A DNA stretch of 38,984 bases from positions 1 through 38,984 of the forward strand of contig JAUXZG010000035.1 of NCBI GenBank assembly GCA_030694005.1. Direction: 5' to 3'. The notes under the pieces are model-generated. The model had not been told where the DNA came from and did no database searches. It worked only from the letters and a program-made list of their open reading frames with translations. The DNA is from Desulfobaccales bacterium (lineage in GTDB: Bacteria; Desulfobacterota; Desulfobaccia; Desulfobaccales; 0-14-0-80-60-11). Below, piece by piece: positions 9,189-18,691 of the stretch. The position numbers were made by a program, and so were the translations under genes. Each line of letters starts with the position of its first letter. The first letter of the stretch is position 1.

Positions 9189-10667
9189 TCATTCTTGACC
9201 TACCCCCGTAATCAGGTCCCCGAGAATCCGGGCGGCCCAGAAAAAGATATTGTGTTCCCGGACCCAATGGCGCATGGAGGCCATGCGGACAGCTTTTTCT
9301 TCGGGCGAGTCCTCCAGGGCTTTATAGAGGTTGTCAGCGATCTCCTCAGGATTAAAGGGGTTGATGCTATATGCCCAGCTCAATTCTCGGGCCGCGCCGG
9401 TAAAGGGGCTGAGGAGCAGAGCGCCGTCGCCGTTCACCCGGCTGGCGACGTATTCCTTGGCAACCAGATTCATGCCGTCGTGGAGGGAGCTGACCACCAT
9501 GACATCCGCCAGGCAGTAATAGGGGACGATCTCTTCCTGGGAAAGGTGGGCCTTGACCACGATGACAGGCTTCCAGCGGCCATAGGCGTATCGGCTGTTG
9601 ATCTCCACCTCCAGGGAATCCACCAGGGCGTTGAGCTGCTTGTACTGCGGGATATTCAACCGGGATACCGGCCCTAGCTGGATAAAGGTGAAATGCCCCT
9701 GGTACTGGGGATACTTCTGGAAAAAGATATTGACGGCTTCCAGGCGTTCGGGGATGCCCTTGGTGTAGTCGAGCCGGTCGACTCCTAGACCTACTTTCAG
9801 CCCGCTTAGGTTGAAGCGGTGGCGCAGCTGCGCGATCTGGGCCTGGGTGTCCTCGGCAGCGGCAAAATTCTCGAAGCGCTCAAAGTCGATGCTGATGGGA
9901 AAGGGCCGCACCCGGGTCTCTTTGCCCTGACGGAAAATGGCGTATTTTTCGTAATCCACCCGAGCCTCCAGGATCCGTTCCACCGTATCGAAGAAGTTAT
10001 TACAGTGGTATTGCAAGTGGAACCCCAGTAAGTCGTTGCCCAGCAACCCTTCCAGGATTTCAGTGCCCCAGGGGCAGATGCGGAAGACCTCGAAACTAGG
10101 CCAGGGAATGTGCCAAAATTGGCAGACGATCAGTCGGGGGTCGGCCTCTTTGAGCATCTGGGGCAGCAGGGCGAAATGGTAGTCCTGGATGAAGACAATG
10201 GTCCGCCTGTCCCTCACTTCAGACAGGATGGCATCGGCAAACTTCCGGTTGACCTGACGATAAACCTCCCAATGGGCGGGGGAAAACAGGGGGCGGGCAT
10301 AGCAGACGTGACACAAGGGCCAGAGGGCCTCATTGGAGAAGCCATAGTAGTAGCCGTTTTCTTCTTCCCGGGTCAGCCAGAGCCGGCGCAACTTATATTT
10401 GGGGTTATGGGGGGGCACCATGATGGTATCTTGCCCCACGACGGCCTCCTGGTCGGCTTCGCCACTACCGGCGGCCACCCAGGTGCCGCCGGTGGTCTGC
10501 ATCAAGGAATCCAGGGCGATGGCCATACCGCTGGCGGGCATAATGACCTCCACCTCCCCGCCCCGGTAGATATGCATATAGGGTTCGCGATTGGACACCA
10601 GGATGAACTGGTAGTCACTAAACTTTTTCTGAACCAAATCCTTTAAACTATCCTTGTTCCACATCAT
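9189..10667 (-). CDS. otsA: Trehalose-6-phosphate synthase (GT20)
   Basis: 492 aa; FILVSNREPYMH, GVDRLDYTKGIPERL, SLHDGMNLVAKEYVA. Confidence 0.92.
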   Translation of the reverse strand: MMWNKDSLKDLVQKKFSDYQFILVSNREPYMHIYRGGEVEVIMPASGMAIALDSLMQTTGGTWVAAGSGEADQEAVVGQDTIMVPPHNPKYKLRRLWLTREEENGYYYGFSNEALWPLCHVCYARPLFSPAHWEVYRQVNRKFADAILSEVRDRRTIVFIQDYHFALLPQMLKEADPRLIVCQFWHIPWPSFEVFRICPWGTEILEGLLGNDLLGFHLQYHCNNFFDTVERILEARVDYEKYAIFRQGKETRVRPFPISIDFERFENFAAAEDTQAQIAQLRHRFNLSGLKVGLGVDRLDYTKGIPERLEAVNIFFQKYPQYQGHFTFIQLGPVSRLNIPQYKQLNALVDSLEVEINSRYAYGRWKPVIVVKAHLSQEEIVPYYCLADVMVVSSLHDGMNLVAKEYVASRVNGDGALLLSPFTGAARELSWAYSINPFNPEEIADNLYKALEDSPEEKAVRMASMRHWVREHNIFFWAARILGDLITGVGQE

Positions 10668-10709
10668 CTGCCCCTCCCTTTGGGTGGCAAATTTGGGACT
10701 CGCTACAGG

Positions 10710-11933
10710 TTACAATTCCATAATCCTCTCGGTCGGATTTTCCCGTAAAATCATCAGGGTAAGATAGTCCCGGATCTTGCGGGTGATGAGAAAATGATGG
10801 CGGACGAATTCTCGGGCCATCTTGCCCATGCGCCGGGCCATTTCCGGCCGGTGCAGGAGATAGCGGATACGAAAGGCGCAGCCCTCCGGGGAATGGACTA
10901 GAAACCCGGTATTATAGTCCCGGAGCTGCAGCACAATACCGCCCACCGCGCCGCCGATAACCGGTTTGCCCTTCCACATGGCTTCGGTGACGGTGAGACC
11001 GAAGCCCTCCCGGGTGGACTTTTGGACAATGATATCGGAGGCCCGCTGCAGGGCATTGACTTCATGGTGGGCGTCCGGCGGCAAGAGAAGGATCTGGATA
11101 TCCGGCTCATCTTTGGCGGCTTCCATGACCTCGGCAAAGATGCGGGGCCCTTCCGGATCATCGATGGCTTCCCCGCCAGCCAGAACCAGCTTACAGGGGG
11201 TATGGCGCCGCACCATGCGAAAGGCCTGGATTACTCCCACGGGATCCTTAAAGGAATCAAAGCGGGAAACCTGCAGGATGATGGGCTTATCCCGTTCGAT
11301 GCCCAGGCGGTCTAGAACTTTCCGGACTTCCGCGGTGCTCAGGTCCCGGTTCTTTTCGCTCAAGGGGTCGATGGAGGGGCGGATGAGATACTGGGGGTGG
11401 GGCAGATTCTGGGCGAACTGGGACATGGAGAACACCGAGGCCTCATATTGGCTGACGATCTCCTGCAGGAATTTCCAGACCAGGCGCTCTGGCCGGGAGG
11501 CATCGATGTGGCAGCGCCAGATCCAGTGTTTGGCTTGGGGACGGAGAAAATTAATCAGATAGGCGGGCTGAGGGTCATGCACCAGGACAAAATCTGATTC
11601 CCAGGTAAACTTGCGGGCGTTCTCCCGATTAATCTCCCGGTAATGATCCAGCATGTCGGGGGAGAGATGTACCTTATAGCCTTGCAGGGCATTATGCATG
11701 GCCTTGGTGATCTCAAAGAACTCCTGATCTCCATGGATCACTTCCCATTTGACATCCAGCCCTAACTGTTCCAGTAAGGGGACGGCCCGGTCTAGAATTT
11801 CTGCCACCCCGCCCCCGGTGCGGGTGGAATTGATGTGGATAAATCGCCGGGGGCCTAGACGGTCCGCCAGTCGTTGGAGCTGTTCGATCACTTCCTGACC
11901 CACGACGGGGGCATAATCATTGAGTCCGATCAC
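10710..11933 (-). CDS. GT4 glycosyltransferase, trehalose glycosyltransferring synthase (TreT)-like
   Basis: FIHINSTRTGGGVAEILDRAVPLLEQLGLDVKWEVIHGDQEFFEITKAMHNALQG; C-terminal STREGFGLTVTEAMWKGKPVIG. Confidence 0.8.
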   Translation of the reverse strand: MIGLNDYAPVVGQEVIEQLQRLADRLGPRRFIHINSTRTGGGVAEILDRAVPLLEQLGLDVKWEVIHGDQEFFEITKAMHNALQGYKVHLSPDMLDHYREINRENARKFTWESDFVLVHDPQPAYLINFLRPQAKHWIWRCHIDASRPERLVWKFLQEIVSQYEASVFSMSQFAQNLPHPQYLIRPSIDPLSEKNRDLSTAEVRKVLDRLGIERDKPIILQVSRFDSFKDPVGVIQAFRMVRRHTPCKLVLAGGEAIDDPEGPRIFAEVMEAAKDEPDIQILLLPPDAHHEVNALQRASDIIVQKSTREGFGLTVTEAMWKGKPVIGGAVGGIVLQLRDYNTGFLVHSPEGCAFRIRYLLHRPEMARRMGKMAREFVRHHFLITRKIRDYLTLMILRENPTERIMEL

Positions 11934-12609
11934 AGAGGTCTCCCAGATGTTGATGAATCAGCCCTAAAAGGGTGTCCCGGATTTCTCTCAAGCTATAGAA
12001 GTAAATATCTATGCCACGGATGGCGGCAACCAACTCCGGCAGACCGAAGTTGGTCTCAATCCAGAAGGAAAAGTCATCGGCTTTGCGCACCCCCAGGCGC
12101 CAGCGGGCTTCAAAAAAATGATAATACATAGAATCCAACCCCACTTTCCGCAGGCTCTCGCAGAACTCCAGCAAGGTATGGGCGCGGATCTGAGAGCGCA
12201 TCACCACGGTGGAGGCCTCACAGAAATGAAACTCAAACCCGGAGCGAGCCCAGGGCACATAGGGGATATCCCAGAGGTACTCCTCCAGGATGTCCACAAC
12301 GGCCTGGCGGACCTGGGCCAGATTGTCATAGTCAAAGGGGTCAAAGGAGCTGAGCTTCTCGGCCAGCTTGGAGTCTTGCAAGGCGTTGGCAGCCCACCGG
12401 GCAAACTCGTTGGGATATTCCTCCGCCGGCTGGGTGATGGCCAGGCGGGACTGAAAGATATGGTAGTAGAGGACCGATTCGTCAAGCTCGCGGAGGGCCT
12501 GAAGCAACTCCCTGAGATTATGCGCCTTTTTCCCGATGGGCATGGGCATGAGAAAACATTCCCGGAACCAAAAGGGATTTTCAGCCGGCTGATCTGGACT
12601 AATTTTCAC
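11917..12609 (-). CDS. DUF5752-like protein of unknown function in a trehalose cluster
   Basis: 230 aa with internally repeated LLQALRELDESVLYYHIFQSR / LLEFCESLRKVGLDSMYYHFFEAR segments; family name from memory. Confidence 0.6.
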   Translation of the reverse strand: MKISPDQPAENPFWFRECFLMPMPIGKKAHNLRELLQALRELDESVLYYHIFQSRLAITQPAEEYPNEFARWAANALQDSKLAEKLSSFDPFDYDNLAQVRQAVVDILEEYLWDIPYVPWARSGFEFHFCEASTVVMRSQIRAHTLLEFCESLRKVGLDSMYYHFFEARWRLGVRKADDFSFWIETNFGLPELVAAIRGIDIYFYSLREIRDTLLGLIHQHLGDLCDRTQ

Positions 12610-13403
12610 GGTTTCTCCTCCCCCTGGGTTGCGAGCAAGGCCAAAAACTCCCGCACTTGCGCTGGATTCTTGAGAAAATGGGTGGCCTTGGTAGGCTGCT
12701 CTTCGTCTCCCACTTTGAAAGATAGACCTTGTTCCTGAATCACTGCAAAAACACTTTTATCAGTAGTATCATCCCCTAGATACAAAGGAAAATATCCAAC
12801 AAAATAAGAAGATAGCAAGATCTTCTGAATCGCCTCACCCTTGTTTACTCCGTAGGGCAAGACCTCCATCACCTTTTTCCCTCGAAGAAGCTGGTAGGAC
12901 CCAGACTCAACTATATGTGCCTTCCAAGTTTCTATAATCTTTAGGAGTTGGTCTTCCTGCCCTGGAGAGGCTTGCCGGTAATGGAGGGCAAAACCCTGGG
13001 GTTTGTCTTCTATCCACCAGCCGGTAAAATGCTCTAAAAGTCCGGCTAACTGTTTTTTCCACCCAGAAATTTCTTCTGAGGCAGATTTCATGTTTATTAA
13101 ATTCAAGGGCTTTCCGGCAATCAGGCCTTCTCCTCCATGGGAGCCAAGATAATTAAGTCCAGGGATAGGCAATAATTTAAGTAAATTTTGTAGAGGTCGG
13201 CCGGAGACCACCACTACTGCATAATCGAGCCGATTAATGAGGCGGGCCAGTAGTCGCAAAAGCCCAGGAGTGGGGTAGGCTAACTCAGGGCGAGGGGCAA
13301 TCTCTACCAATGTGCCATCATAGTCTAACAGCAACAAGAGCTTTCGCCCTTGCCTACGGCCTTGTACCATTCTCGCAAAGAAGTCAACCGGCTGTGCAAG
13401 CAT
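12606..13403 (-). CDS. otsB: Trehalose-phosphatase (HAD superfamily)
   Basis: LLLLDYDGTLVEIAPRPELA, VVVSGRPLQNL, YLGDDTTDKSVFAVI. Confidence 0.92.
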   Translation of the reverse strand: MLAQPVDFFARMVQGRRQGRKLLLLLDYDGTLVEIAPRPELAYPTPGLLRLLARLINRLDYAVVVVSGRPLQNLLKLLPIPGLNYLGSHGGEGLIAGKPLNLINMKSASEEISGWKKQLAGLLEHFTGWWIEDKPQGFALHYRQASPGQEDQLLKIIETWKAHIVESGSYQLLRGKKVMEVLPYGVNKGEAIQKILLSSYFVGYFPLYLGDDTTDKSVFAVIQEQGLSFKVGDEEQPTKATHFLKNPAQVREFLALLATQGEEKP

Positions 13404-13672
13404 TGTTCTTAAAGACTTTAAGCTGCCTTGGATTGCCCGGGTGAGATAAAAGCCTGGGATGGTTGATGGCTGCGCCTTGAACGCAATCCTGCGGCGCTCT
13501 TCCTATGCACATTTTCCAACAAAAGTTGGGGCTTCGGGAGGGCTGAATGGAACTGCCTACCCGAGTCTTTTGGTAAGTATACCTTAAATCTGAGAAAAAT
13601 ACTGTCAATCAACTGCAATCAACCCGTAAGGAGAGCTAGTTGGTTGGAATAATCTGGCGAGGGTATCGATAT

Positions 13673-13700
13673 CTGTTATGAACCGAAACTTATCAAACCG
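13673..13700. repeat. Dispersed repeat A, partial copy 3
   Basis: CTGTTATGAACCGAAACTTATCAAACCG. Confidence 0.55.
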
Positions 13701-13834
13701 ATTGCTGATCGAGCTAAGGTCAAGCTCGCCAGAGATTGTTGTCCCAACACATTCCCATAAAAGCGGATGTCGACCAGTAGTTGTCCAGGCCGAGCCCTGA
13801 ACGGTGTGCCCAGATCCCCACAAAATGCAACTAT

Positions 13835-13891
13835 CTGCTATGACCAGAAACTTATCAAACGGCTGGAAATTCCATCTATCTGGATTATATC
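13835..13891. repeat. Dispersed 57-bp repeat A, copy 2
   Basis: CTGCTATGACCAGAAACTTATCAAACGG...GGATTATATC; equal length to copy 1. Confidence 0.8.
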
Positions 13892-14000
13892 GAAACTTCT
13901 TGGCCTGAAGATTTCCTGGCATTATCCCCCAGCACTCCTGCTTTCTCCTATCTCTGACTGATGGAATCTCCTCCACCATAAGTTAACCGTTTCGATATGT

Positions 14001-14059
14001 GGATCATATCTACAACTCTTTAGAATTTCTGAGAAGTTTCTGTTTGGCAAAATATATTG
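14001..14059. repeat. Dispersed repeat B, copy 2
   Basis: GGATCATATC...GAATTTCTGAGAAGTTTCTGTTTGGCAAAATATATTG. Confidence 0.65.
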
Positions 14060-14173
14060 AGTTTTACAATATAAAATCTGCTTAACTATTTTATAAATGT
14101 ATGAGGACATCCTATTATTTATAGGGACTCAATAGGAGACCTCGAGAGGCTACCGACAATTATTTTAATTAGC

Positions 14174-14201
14174 TTGACATTGGGCAATTTTATTGTAAAC
14201 T
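14174..14201 (+). promoter_or_regulatory. Predicted sigma70-type promoter of the cspA leader
   Basis: TTGACA, 16-nt spacer, TAAACT. Confidence 0.6.
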
Positions 14202-14252
14202 ATAAAAAGTTTAGCATGTCAGACTGAAGCCGGGCCACAAGTCCTGGACAGG

Positions 14253-14290
14253 AATCGGACGGGGATGCTAATTCCCCGCCGATTTTTTTT
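14253..14290 (+). terminator. Intrinsic-terminator-like hairpin inside the cspA leader
   Basis: AATCGGaCGGGGA-TGCTAAT-TCCCCGcCGATT followed by eight T. Confidence 0.75.
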
Positions 14291-14356
14291 GCCTGACTGC
14301 TGTGCGCCCTGCTTTTTTGGCGGGATATCATTGCAGTATCTGCAGGAGGTTTCACA

Positions 14357-14560
14357 ATGAAGGAAACTGGTACGGTAAAATGGTTTAATGACTCCAAGGG
14401 CTTTGGCTTTATCACTCGGGAAAGCGGTCCGGATGTGTTTGTGCATCACAGTGCCATCCAGGGCGACGGCTTCCGCTCCCTGGCAGAAGAACAAGCCGTG
14501 GAATTTGAAGTAACCCAAGGTCCCAAGGGGCCTCAGGCCCAAAACGTGGTAAAGCTTTAG
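14357..14560 (+). CDS. Cold-shock protein (CspA family)
   Basis: 67 aa; [48 protein letters not shown]. Confidence 0.95.
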   Translation: MKETGTVKWFNDSKGFGFITRESGPDVFVHHSAIQGDGFRSLAEEQAVEFEVTQGPKGPQAQNVVKL

Positions 14561-14577
14561 GCCTAAAGCCTGATGGT

Positions 14578-14613
14578 CAGAACTCCGACGATCCCAGGAC
14601 CCTCGGAGTTCTG
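14578..14613. other. Perfect 11-bp stem-loop between cspA and the next ORF
   Basis: CAGAACTCCGA / TCGGAGTTCTG, no T tract. Confidence 0.6.
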
Positions 14614-14643
14614 GCATCTTGAGCCCCATAGAGAGGTAAATAC

Positions 14644-14844
14644 TTGGCCCGAAACCGATATGGCTGGAATAAGCGCACCAAAGAAATAGCCCGAAAACAG
14701 AAGAGCGAAGAAAAATTGAAACGTCGACAGGGCAAAACCCTGACACCGTCGGCGGAGGAAATTCCGGAGGCGACTCCAGAAGTAACTAGCGGTCCGAGCG
14801 AGACCACCCTGCCGGAAACACCTCTGGCAAGTGCATCCCGCTGA
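14644..14844 (+). CDS. Small basic conserved protein, TTG start
   Basis: MARNRYGWNKRTKEIARKQKSEEKLKRRQGK; AGAGAGG ahead of TTG. Confidence 0.65.
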   Translation: MARNRYGWNKRTKEIARKQKSEEKLKRRQGKTLTPSAEEIPEATPEVTSGPSETTLPETPLASASR

Positions 14845-14862
14845 GACTGACAAGGAGAAGAT

Positions 14863-15147
14863 ATGAGTATGAAATTGTACGTGGGCAATCTGTCCTACGA
14901 GATGACCGAAGAACAGCTGAACACTCTTTTTTCCGAGGCCGGCGAAGTGACCTCGGCCAAGATTATCAACGACCGGCAAACGGGTCAGCCCCGGGGCTTC
15001 GGCTTTGTGGAGATGGAAACCAAGATGGAAGGCCAGAAGGCCATTTCCATGCTCAACGGCCGGAGTGTTGACGGGCGCCCCCTGGCAGTCAACGAAGCCA
15101 AGCCGCAGCAAAAAGGCTCCTTTGGGAGCGGTGGTTACCGCCAATAA
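14863..15147 (+). CDS. RRM-type RNA-binding protein
   Basis: KLYVGNLSYEMTEEQLNTLFSEAG (RNP2) and RGFGFVEM (RNP1). Confidence 0.95.
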   Translation: MSMKLYVGNLSYEMTEEQLNTLFSEAGEVTSAKIINDRQTGQPRGFGFVEMETKMEGQKAISMLNGRSVDGRPLAVNEAKPQQKGSFGSGGYRQ

Positions 15148-15213
15148 CTGGGATTCAGGCGGCCGGAGGTGGGTAGCCTAAACTTCTGGCCCCGTGACTT
15201 CCGGGTAGTCAAG

Positions 15214-15240
15214 AGGCGGCTTCTGGGCCGCCTTTCTTTT
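15214..15240 (+). terminator. Rho-independent terminator
   Basis: AGGCGGC-TTCTGG-GCCGCCT then TTCTTTT. Confidence 0.85.
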
Positions 15241-15411
15241 AAGAAACGAACCGAATGCCATTTTCCTGTTTTGGCGGATACCACAATTCTGTCCTGAGAA
15301 GCCCCAGCCGGGTGTCTCTGCAAAACAAACCCTAGAAAAGAGCGAAGGTAATCCGACTAATTGAGTCTGTCGAAGTCCGTTGGGTGAGAGGCGCTCGAGG
15401 AGTTAAGTAAG

Positions 15412-16041
15412 ATGGAAAAAGTTGTTCTGAAAGCTACCAAGCGTGACGTGATCGGCAAGAAGGTGGGTGCCCTGCGCCGCAAAGGGAAACTCCCGGCCGT
15501 GCTGTACGGGCATCACATCGAGACGACGGCGATCATGCTGGACGCCCACGAAGGGTCGCAGACGCTGTCCCACCTGACCTCGTCCAGCCTTGTGACGATC
15601 GACCTGGACGGGAAGGAGTACCTGGCGCTGGTGCGAGAGAAGCAGCGCGATTTTATCAAGAACCGCCTGGTGCATTTGGACTTCCAGGTCGTCTCGCTCA
15701 CTGAGAAGATGCGCGCCAAGGTCGGCATCGAGCTGGCCGGCACGGCCCCGGCGGTCAAGGACTTCAACGCCGTGATCCACACCGGCCTGACCGAGATGGA
15801 GGTCGAGTGCATGCCGCAGGACCTGCCGGAGCGGATCGTGGTCGACATCTCCGGCCTGGCCGAACTCGGCGACAGCGTCCGCGTGCGTGATGTCGTCCTT
15901 TCAGACAAGGTGAAAATCCTGGACGATCTGGAAGAGATCGTCGCCGTCGCTACCGCCCCCAAGAAAGAGGAGATCATCGAAGAGGCCCCGGTTGAAGAGG
16001 AAGCCGCGCCCGAAGTGATCGAACGCGGCAAGAAGGAATAG
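15412..16041 (+). CDS. rplY: 50S ribosomal protein L25/general stress protein Ctc
   Basis: 209 aa; KRDVIGKKVGALRRKGKLPAVLYG, Ctc C-terminal beta domain, acidic tail. Confidence 0.93.
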   Translation: MEKVVLKATKRDVIGKKVGALRRKGKLPAVLYGHHIETTAIMLDAHEGSQTLSHLTSSSLVTIDLDGKEYLALVREKQRDFIKNRLVHLDFQVVSLTEKMRAKVGIELAGTAPAVKDFNAVIHTGLTEMEVECMPQDLPERIVVDISGLAELGDSVRVRDVVLSDKVKILDDLEEIVAVATAPKKEEIIEEAPVEEEAAPEVIERGKKE

Positions 16042-16086
16042 GAAGTCCCCGAAGAGGGCAAGGAGTAATCCCCTTGATAAACAAGG

Positions 16087-16119
16087 AACAGCGGTGTTTA
16101 ACGCACCGCTGTTTTTTTT
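16087..16119 (+). terminator. Rho-independent terminator of rplY
   Basis: ACAGCGGTG-loop-CACCGCTGT + T8. Confidence 0.9.
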
Positions 16120-16315
16120 CGATCTTTCGGCTCAAAATCCCAACAATCCTCCTATGAGTACTACCTGCTATATATGCGCGATTTGCGACCCAATGAAAAT
16201 GTTTTTATATGCTTATCATATATGGATTCTGAACATAGTCGCTTAAATGTCAGGTCTGATCTGAAATCTATTGGGTGATTGTCAGTTTAAATCTAAGTAA
16301 TTACAGAAGAGAAAG

Positions 16316-16344
16316 GTAGGGGCGGCCCGGCGGGTCGCCCCTAC
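16316..16344. repeat. REP-like inverted repeat (GTAGGGGCG...CGCCCCTAC)
   Basis: GTAGGGGCGGCCCGGCGGGTCGCCCCTAC. Confidence 0.75.
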
Positions 16345-16368
16345 TTTCTAACCTCAAAGAAGGGGACT

Positions 16369-17151
16369 TTAATGCTCGAAATAATAGGGATTTGGCTGGA
16401 GGTTTCGTCCAGTGGAGGAAAAAATGCGGAATTCGGCCCACCCCAGCTTCTGCAGAAAAAACTTTACTGAGGTCACCATGACCCCCAGCCCGTATTTCAC
16501 GCTCCGGGGAAAATTGATGGAAGAAGCTTCCGCAAAATAACGGGTGGGGCAGGAAACCTCCCCCACCGGAAAGCCGAAATAAATCACCTGGGCCAGCATT
16601 TCGTTATCAAACACAAAGTCGTCGGAGTTCTCCCAGAGGGGTAGGGCTTCCAATACCCGGCGGGAGAAGGCGCGAAAACCGGTGTGATATTCCGAGAGCT
16701 TGGCGCCTAACAACAAATTCTCGAAAAAGGTGAGAAAACGGTTGGCCAGATATTTATACAGGGGCATCCCTCCCTGGCGGGTCTTGCCGCCCAAAATGCG
16801 AGAGCCGATGGCCGCCTCATATTCGCCGCTGGCCACCAGACCGGCCAGGGCCGGGATAATCTTCGGGGAGTATTGATAATCCGGATGCACCATGACCACG
16901 ATATCGGCCCCCAATTTTAAGGCCTCGGTATAACAGGTCTTCTGGTTGCGGCCGTAGCCCATGTTGCGTTCATGTAAGAAACAGCGAATGCCCAGACGCC
17001 GGGCGACCTCCAGGGTCTCATCGTGGGAGGCGTCGTCCACCAGCAATACCTCATCCACAATGTCCCGGGGAATGTCCTTATAGGTGCGCTCCAGAGTTTG
17101 GGCGGCATTGTAAGCGGGCATGACCACTACCACCTTCTTGCCGGCCAACAT
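16369..17151 (-). CDS. Family 2 glycosyltransferase (DPM1-like)
   Basis: [54 protein letters not shown]. Confidence 0.9.
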   Translation of the reverse strand: MLAGKKVVVVMPAYNAAQTLERTYKDIPRDIVDEVLLVDDASHDETLEVARRLGIRCFLHERNMGYGRNQKTCYTEALKLGADIVVMVHPDYQYSPKIIPALAGLVASGEYEAAIGSRILGGKTRQGGMPLYKYLANRFLTFFENLLLGAKLSEYHTGFRAFSRRVLEALPLWENSDDFVFDNEMLAQVIYFGFPVGEVSCPTRYFAEASSINFPRSVKYGLGVMVTSVKFFLQKLGWAEFRIFSSTGRNLQPNPYYFEH

Positions 17152-17412
17152 TTTCTTCCCTTCCTCTTGTCATTTGCTATAATAGACAATTTATTAATTC
17201 CAAAAAGAAACGCCCGGTAAACCGGGTTAACGGCAATTTCGGTAGAAAACACCAGGTTGGGGGGAGCCAAGGTCGGGCCTTAGGATGTGGCAGCCTGCCC
17301 CCCCGCCAGGCCTTCAGGCCTCCTGAGCCAGATTTTCAGACCCCTGGGGCCTTCCCCATTTAATATAAGGAATTATCCCAAAAAAGCAACCTTATCAGGA
17401 TCCCACCTCAAG

Positions 17413-18684
17413 ATGAACTTGCCAACAGCAATTGCCAAGATTCCCCGGGCCGAAAAGATTATCTGGATTTTTTTTGGGGCCACCTGCTTGCAGTTGGCTT
17501 TTTTAAAGCCTTACATTGTGCTGATTCCCAAGGGCCGGGTGAATTTATTCTCGGGACTTTTGTGTTTCATCACCCTCATGATCACCTGCTTTCTGGGTAA
17601 GAAGATTCTGAACAAAAAATCCCCTGAAGTCCTGATATCGTCAGTCCTGGTGTTTTTGGGCCTTCTGAGCGGCTGGTGCAGTATAACCCCTCTCCCCTCC
17701 TCTATGCGGGTCTTCATCCTTTTGGCCTCGGGCCTGGGCGGGTTTTGGGGAGCGAGAATTTTGTTGAACACCGAGGTCAACCGGAGGCTGTTTCAGTGGC
17801 TCTGCCTCGTCATTCTGGCAGGCATCATGCTGTTGAGCTTCATCGGCTTCTTCCTTTCCGGGAAGATCACTCATTTCTTCGAACCCAACTACCACTCTCC
17901 CACGGATATAATTTTTCTCCTCTCTTTTGCGCCTTTGACCCTGATCACTGAGAAATCCCGACCCAAGGTCATCCTGGGGGTAGTGCTTCTCGGGCTGAGT
18001 TACATCCTCCTTTGCCTGAGTGGTTCACTGTCCGTCGTCCTGATAACCCAGGGCTTGTTTTTGGCCATCGCCCTGATGGGCAGATTGCCTTTCAAGTATT
18101 TCCTGATTGTCGTCATTATCATGTCCTTGCTGCCCATCGGTAGAGGCAAGGACCGCCCGGCCATCCTCTATGTGGCTCAGCATATTATGGGGCAAAAGGG
18201 CGTCAAAGAACATGTCTCGGTTTATTATCGCATTGAAAACATTTATCTTTCCTGGAGAATCGCTCTGGAGCATCCTTTATTCGGCATAGGGCTGAGAACC
18301 TCCCGGGATAAATTCCTGGAAAATTATCAACCCCGCTACCCCTATGTGACCAAAGAGAAATTTGCCCAGAAAGCTGGCGAAGTGGTCAGTTCCGATAACA
18401 TGGTCCTTACTATTCTGGCGGGCCTGGGCTTCCCTTTCCTGATAATTTACAGCGCCTCTATATTCATCCTGCTCTGGCGAATGATCCGCATGGCCTCTGG
18501 ACCCTCTTTAGTGCCACCTATCCCGCCCTTGGCGGTCCTGCTGCCGCTATTTGCCAGCCTCCTGCATTTTCAGTTCTTTGACGGCTTGCTGTTTCCCCAA
18601 CTTAGCTGGTTTTTCCATGTCTTACTAGGCCTGATCCCCACAGCCGGGGGAGAAGAGCCGCGTAAGGGGCCTGCCGAGAAATAA
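17413..18684 (+). CDS. O-antigen ligase/polymerase-like multi-TM protein
   Basis: Many hydrophobic helices; SWRIALEHPLFGIGLRTS is a Wzy/WaaL-like motif; ATG at 17413 chosen over GTG 17287. Confidence 0.7.
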   Translation: MNLPTAIAKIPRAEKIIWIFFGATCLQLAFLKPYIVLIPKGRVNLFSGLLCFITLMITCFLGKKILNKKSPEVLISSVLVFLGLLSGWCSITPLPSSMRVFILLASGLGGFWGARILLNTEVNRRLFQWLCLVILAGIMLLSFIGFFLSGKITHFFEPNYHSPTDIIFLLSFAPLTLITEKSRPKVILGVVLLGLSYILLCLSGSLSVVLITQGLFLAIALMGRLPFKYFLIVVIIMSLLPIGRGKDRPAILYVAQHIMGQKGVKEHVSVYYRIENIYLSWRIALEHPLFGIGLRTSRDKFLENYQPRYPYVTKEKFAQKAGEVVSSDNMVLTILAGLGFPFLIIYSASIFILLWRMIRMASGPSLVPPIPPLAVLLPLFASLLHFQFFDGLLFPQLSWFFHVLLGLIPTAGGEEPRKGPAEK

Positions 18685-18691
18685 AGGCAAG

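Noticed and set aside
13516-13529. CCAACAAAAGTTGG hairpin upstream of otsB
   Set aside because: Short 5-bp stem; the layout is weak as a terminator or operator and no repeat copy was noticed.
13605-13979. 124-aa minus-strand ORF
   Set aside because: Spans two repeat A copies whose shared reading frame differs from this ORF; no recognisable domain. Probably repeat-derived.
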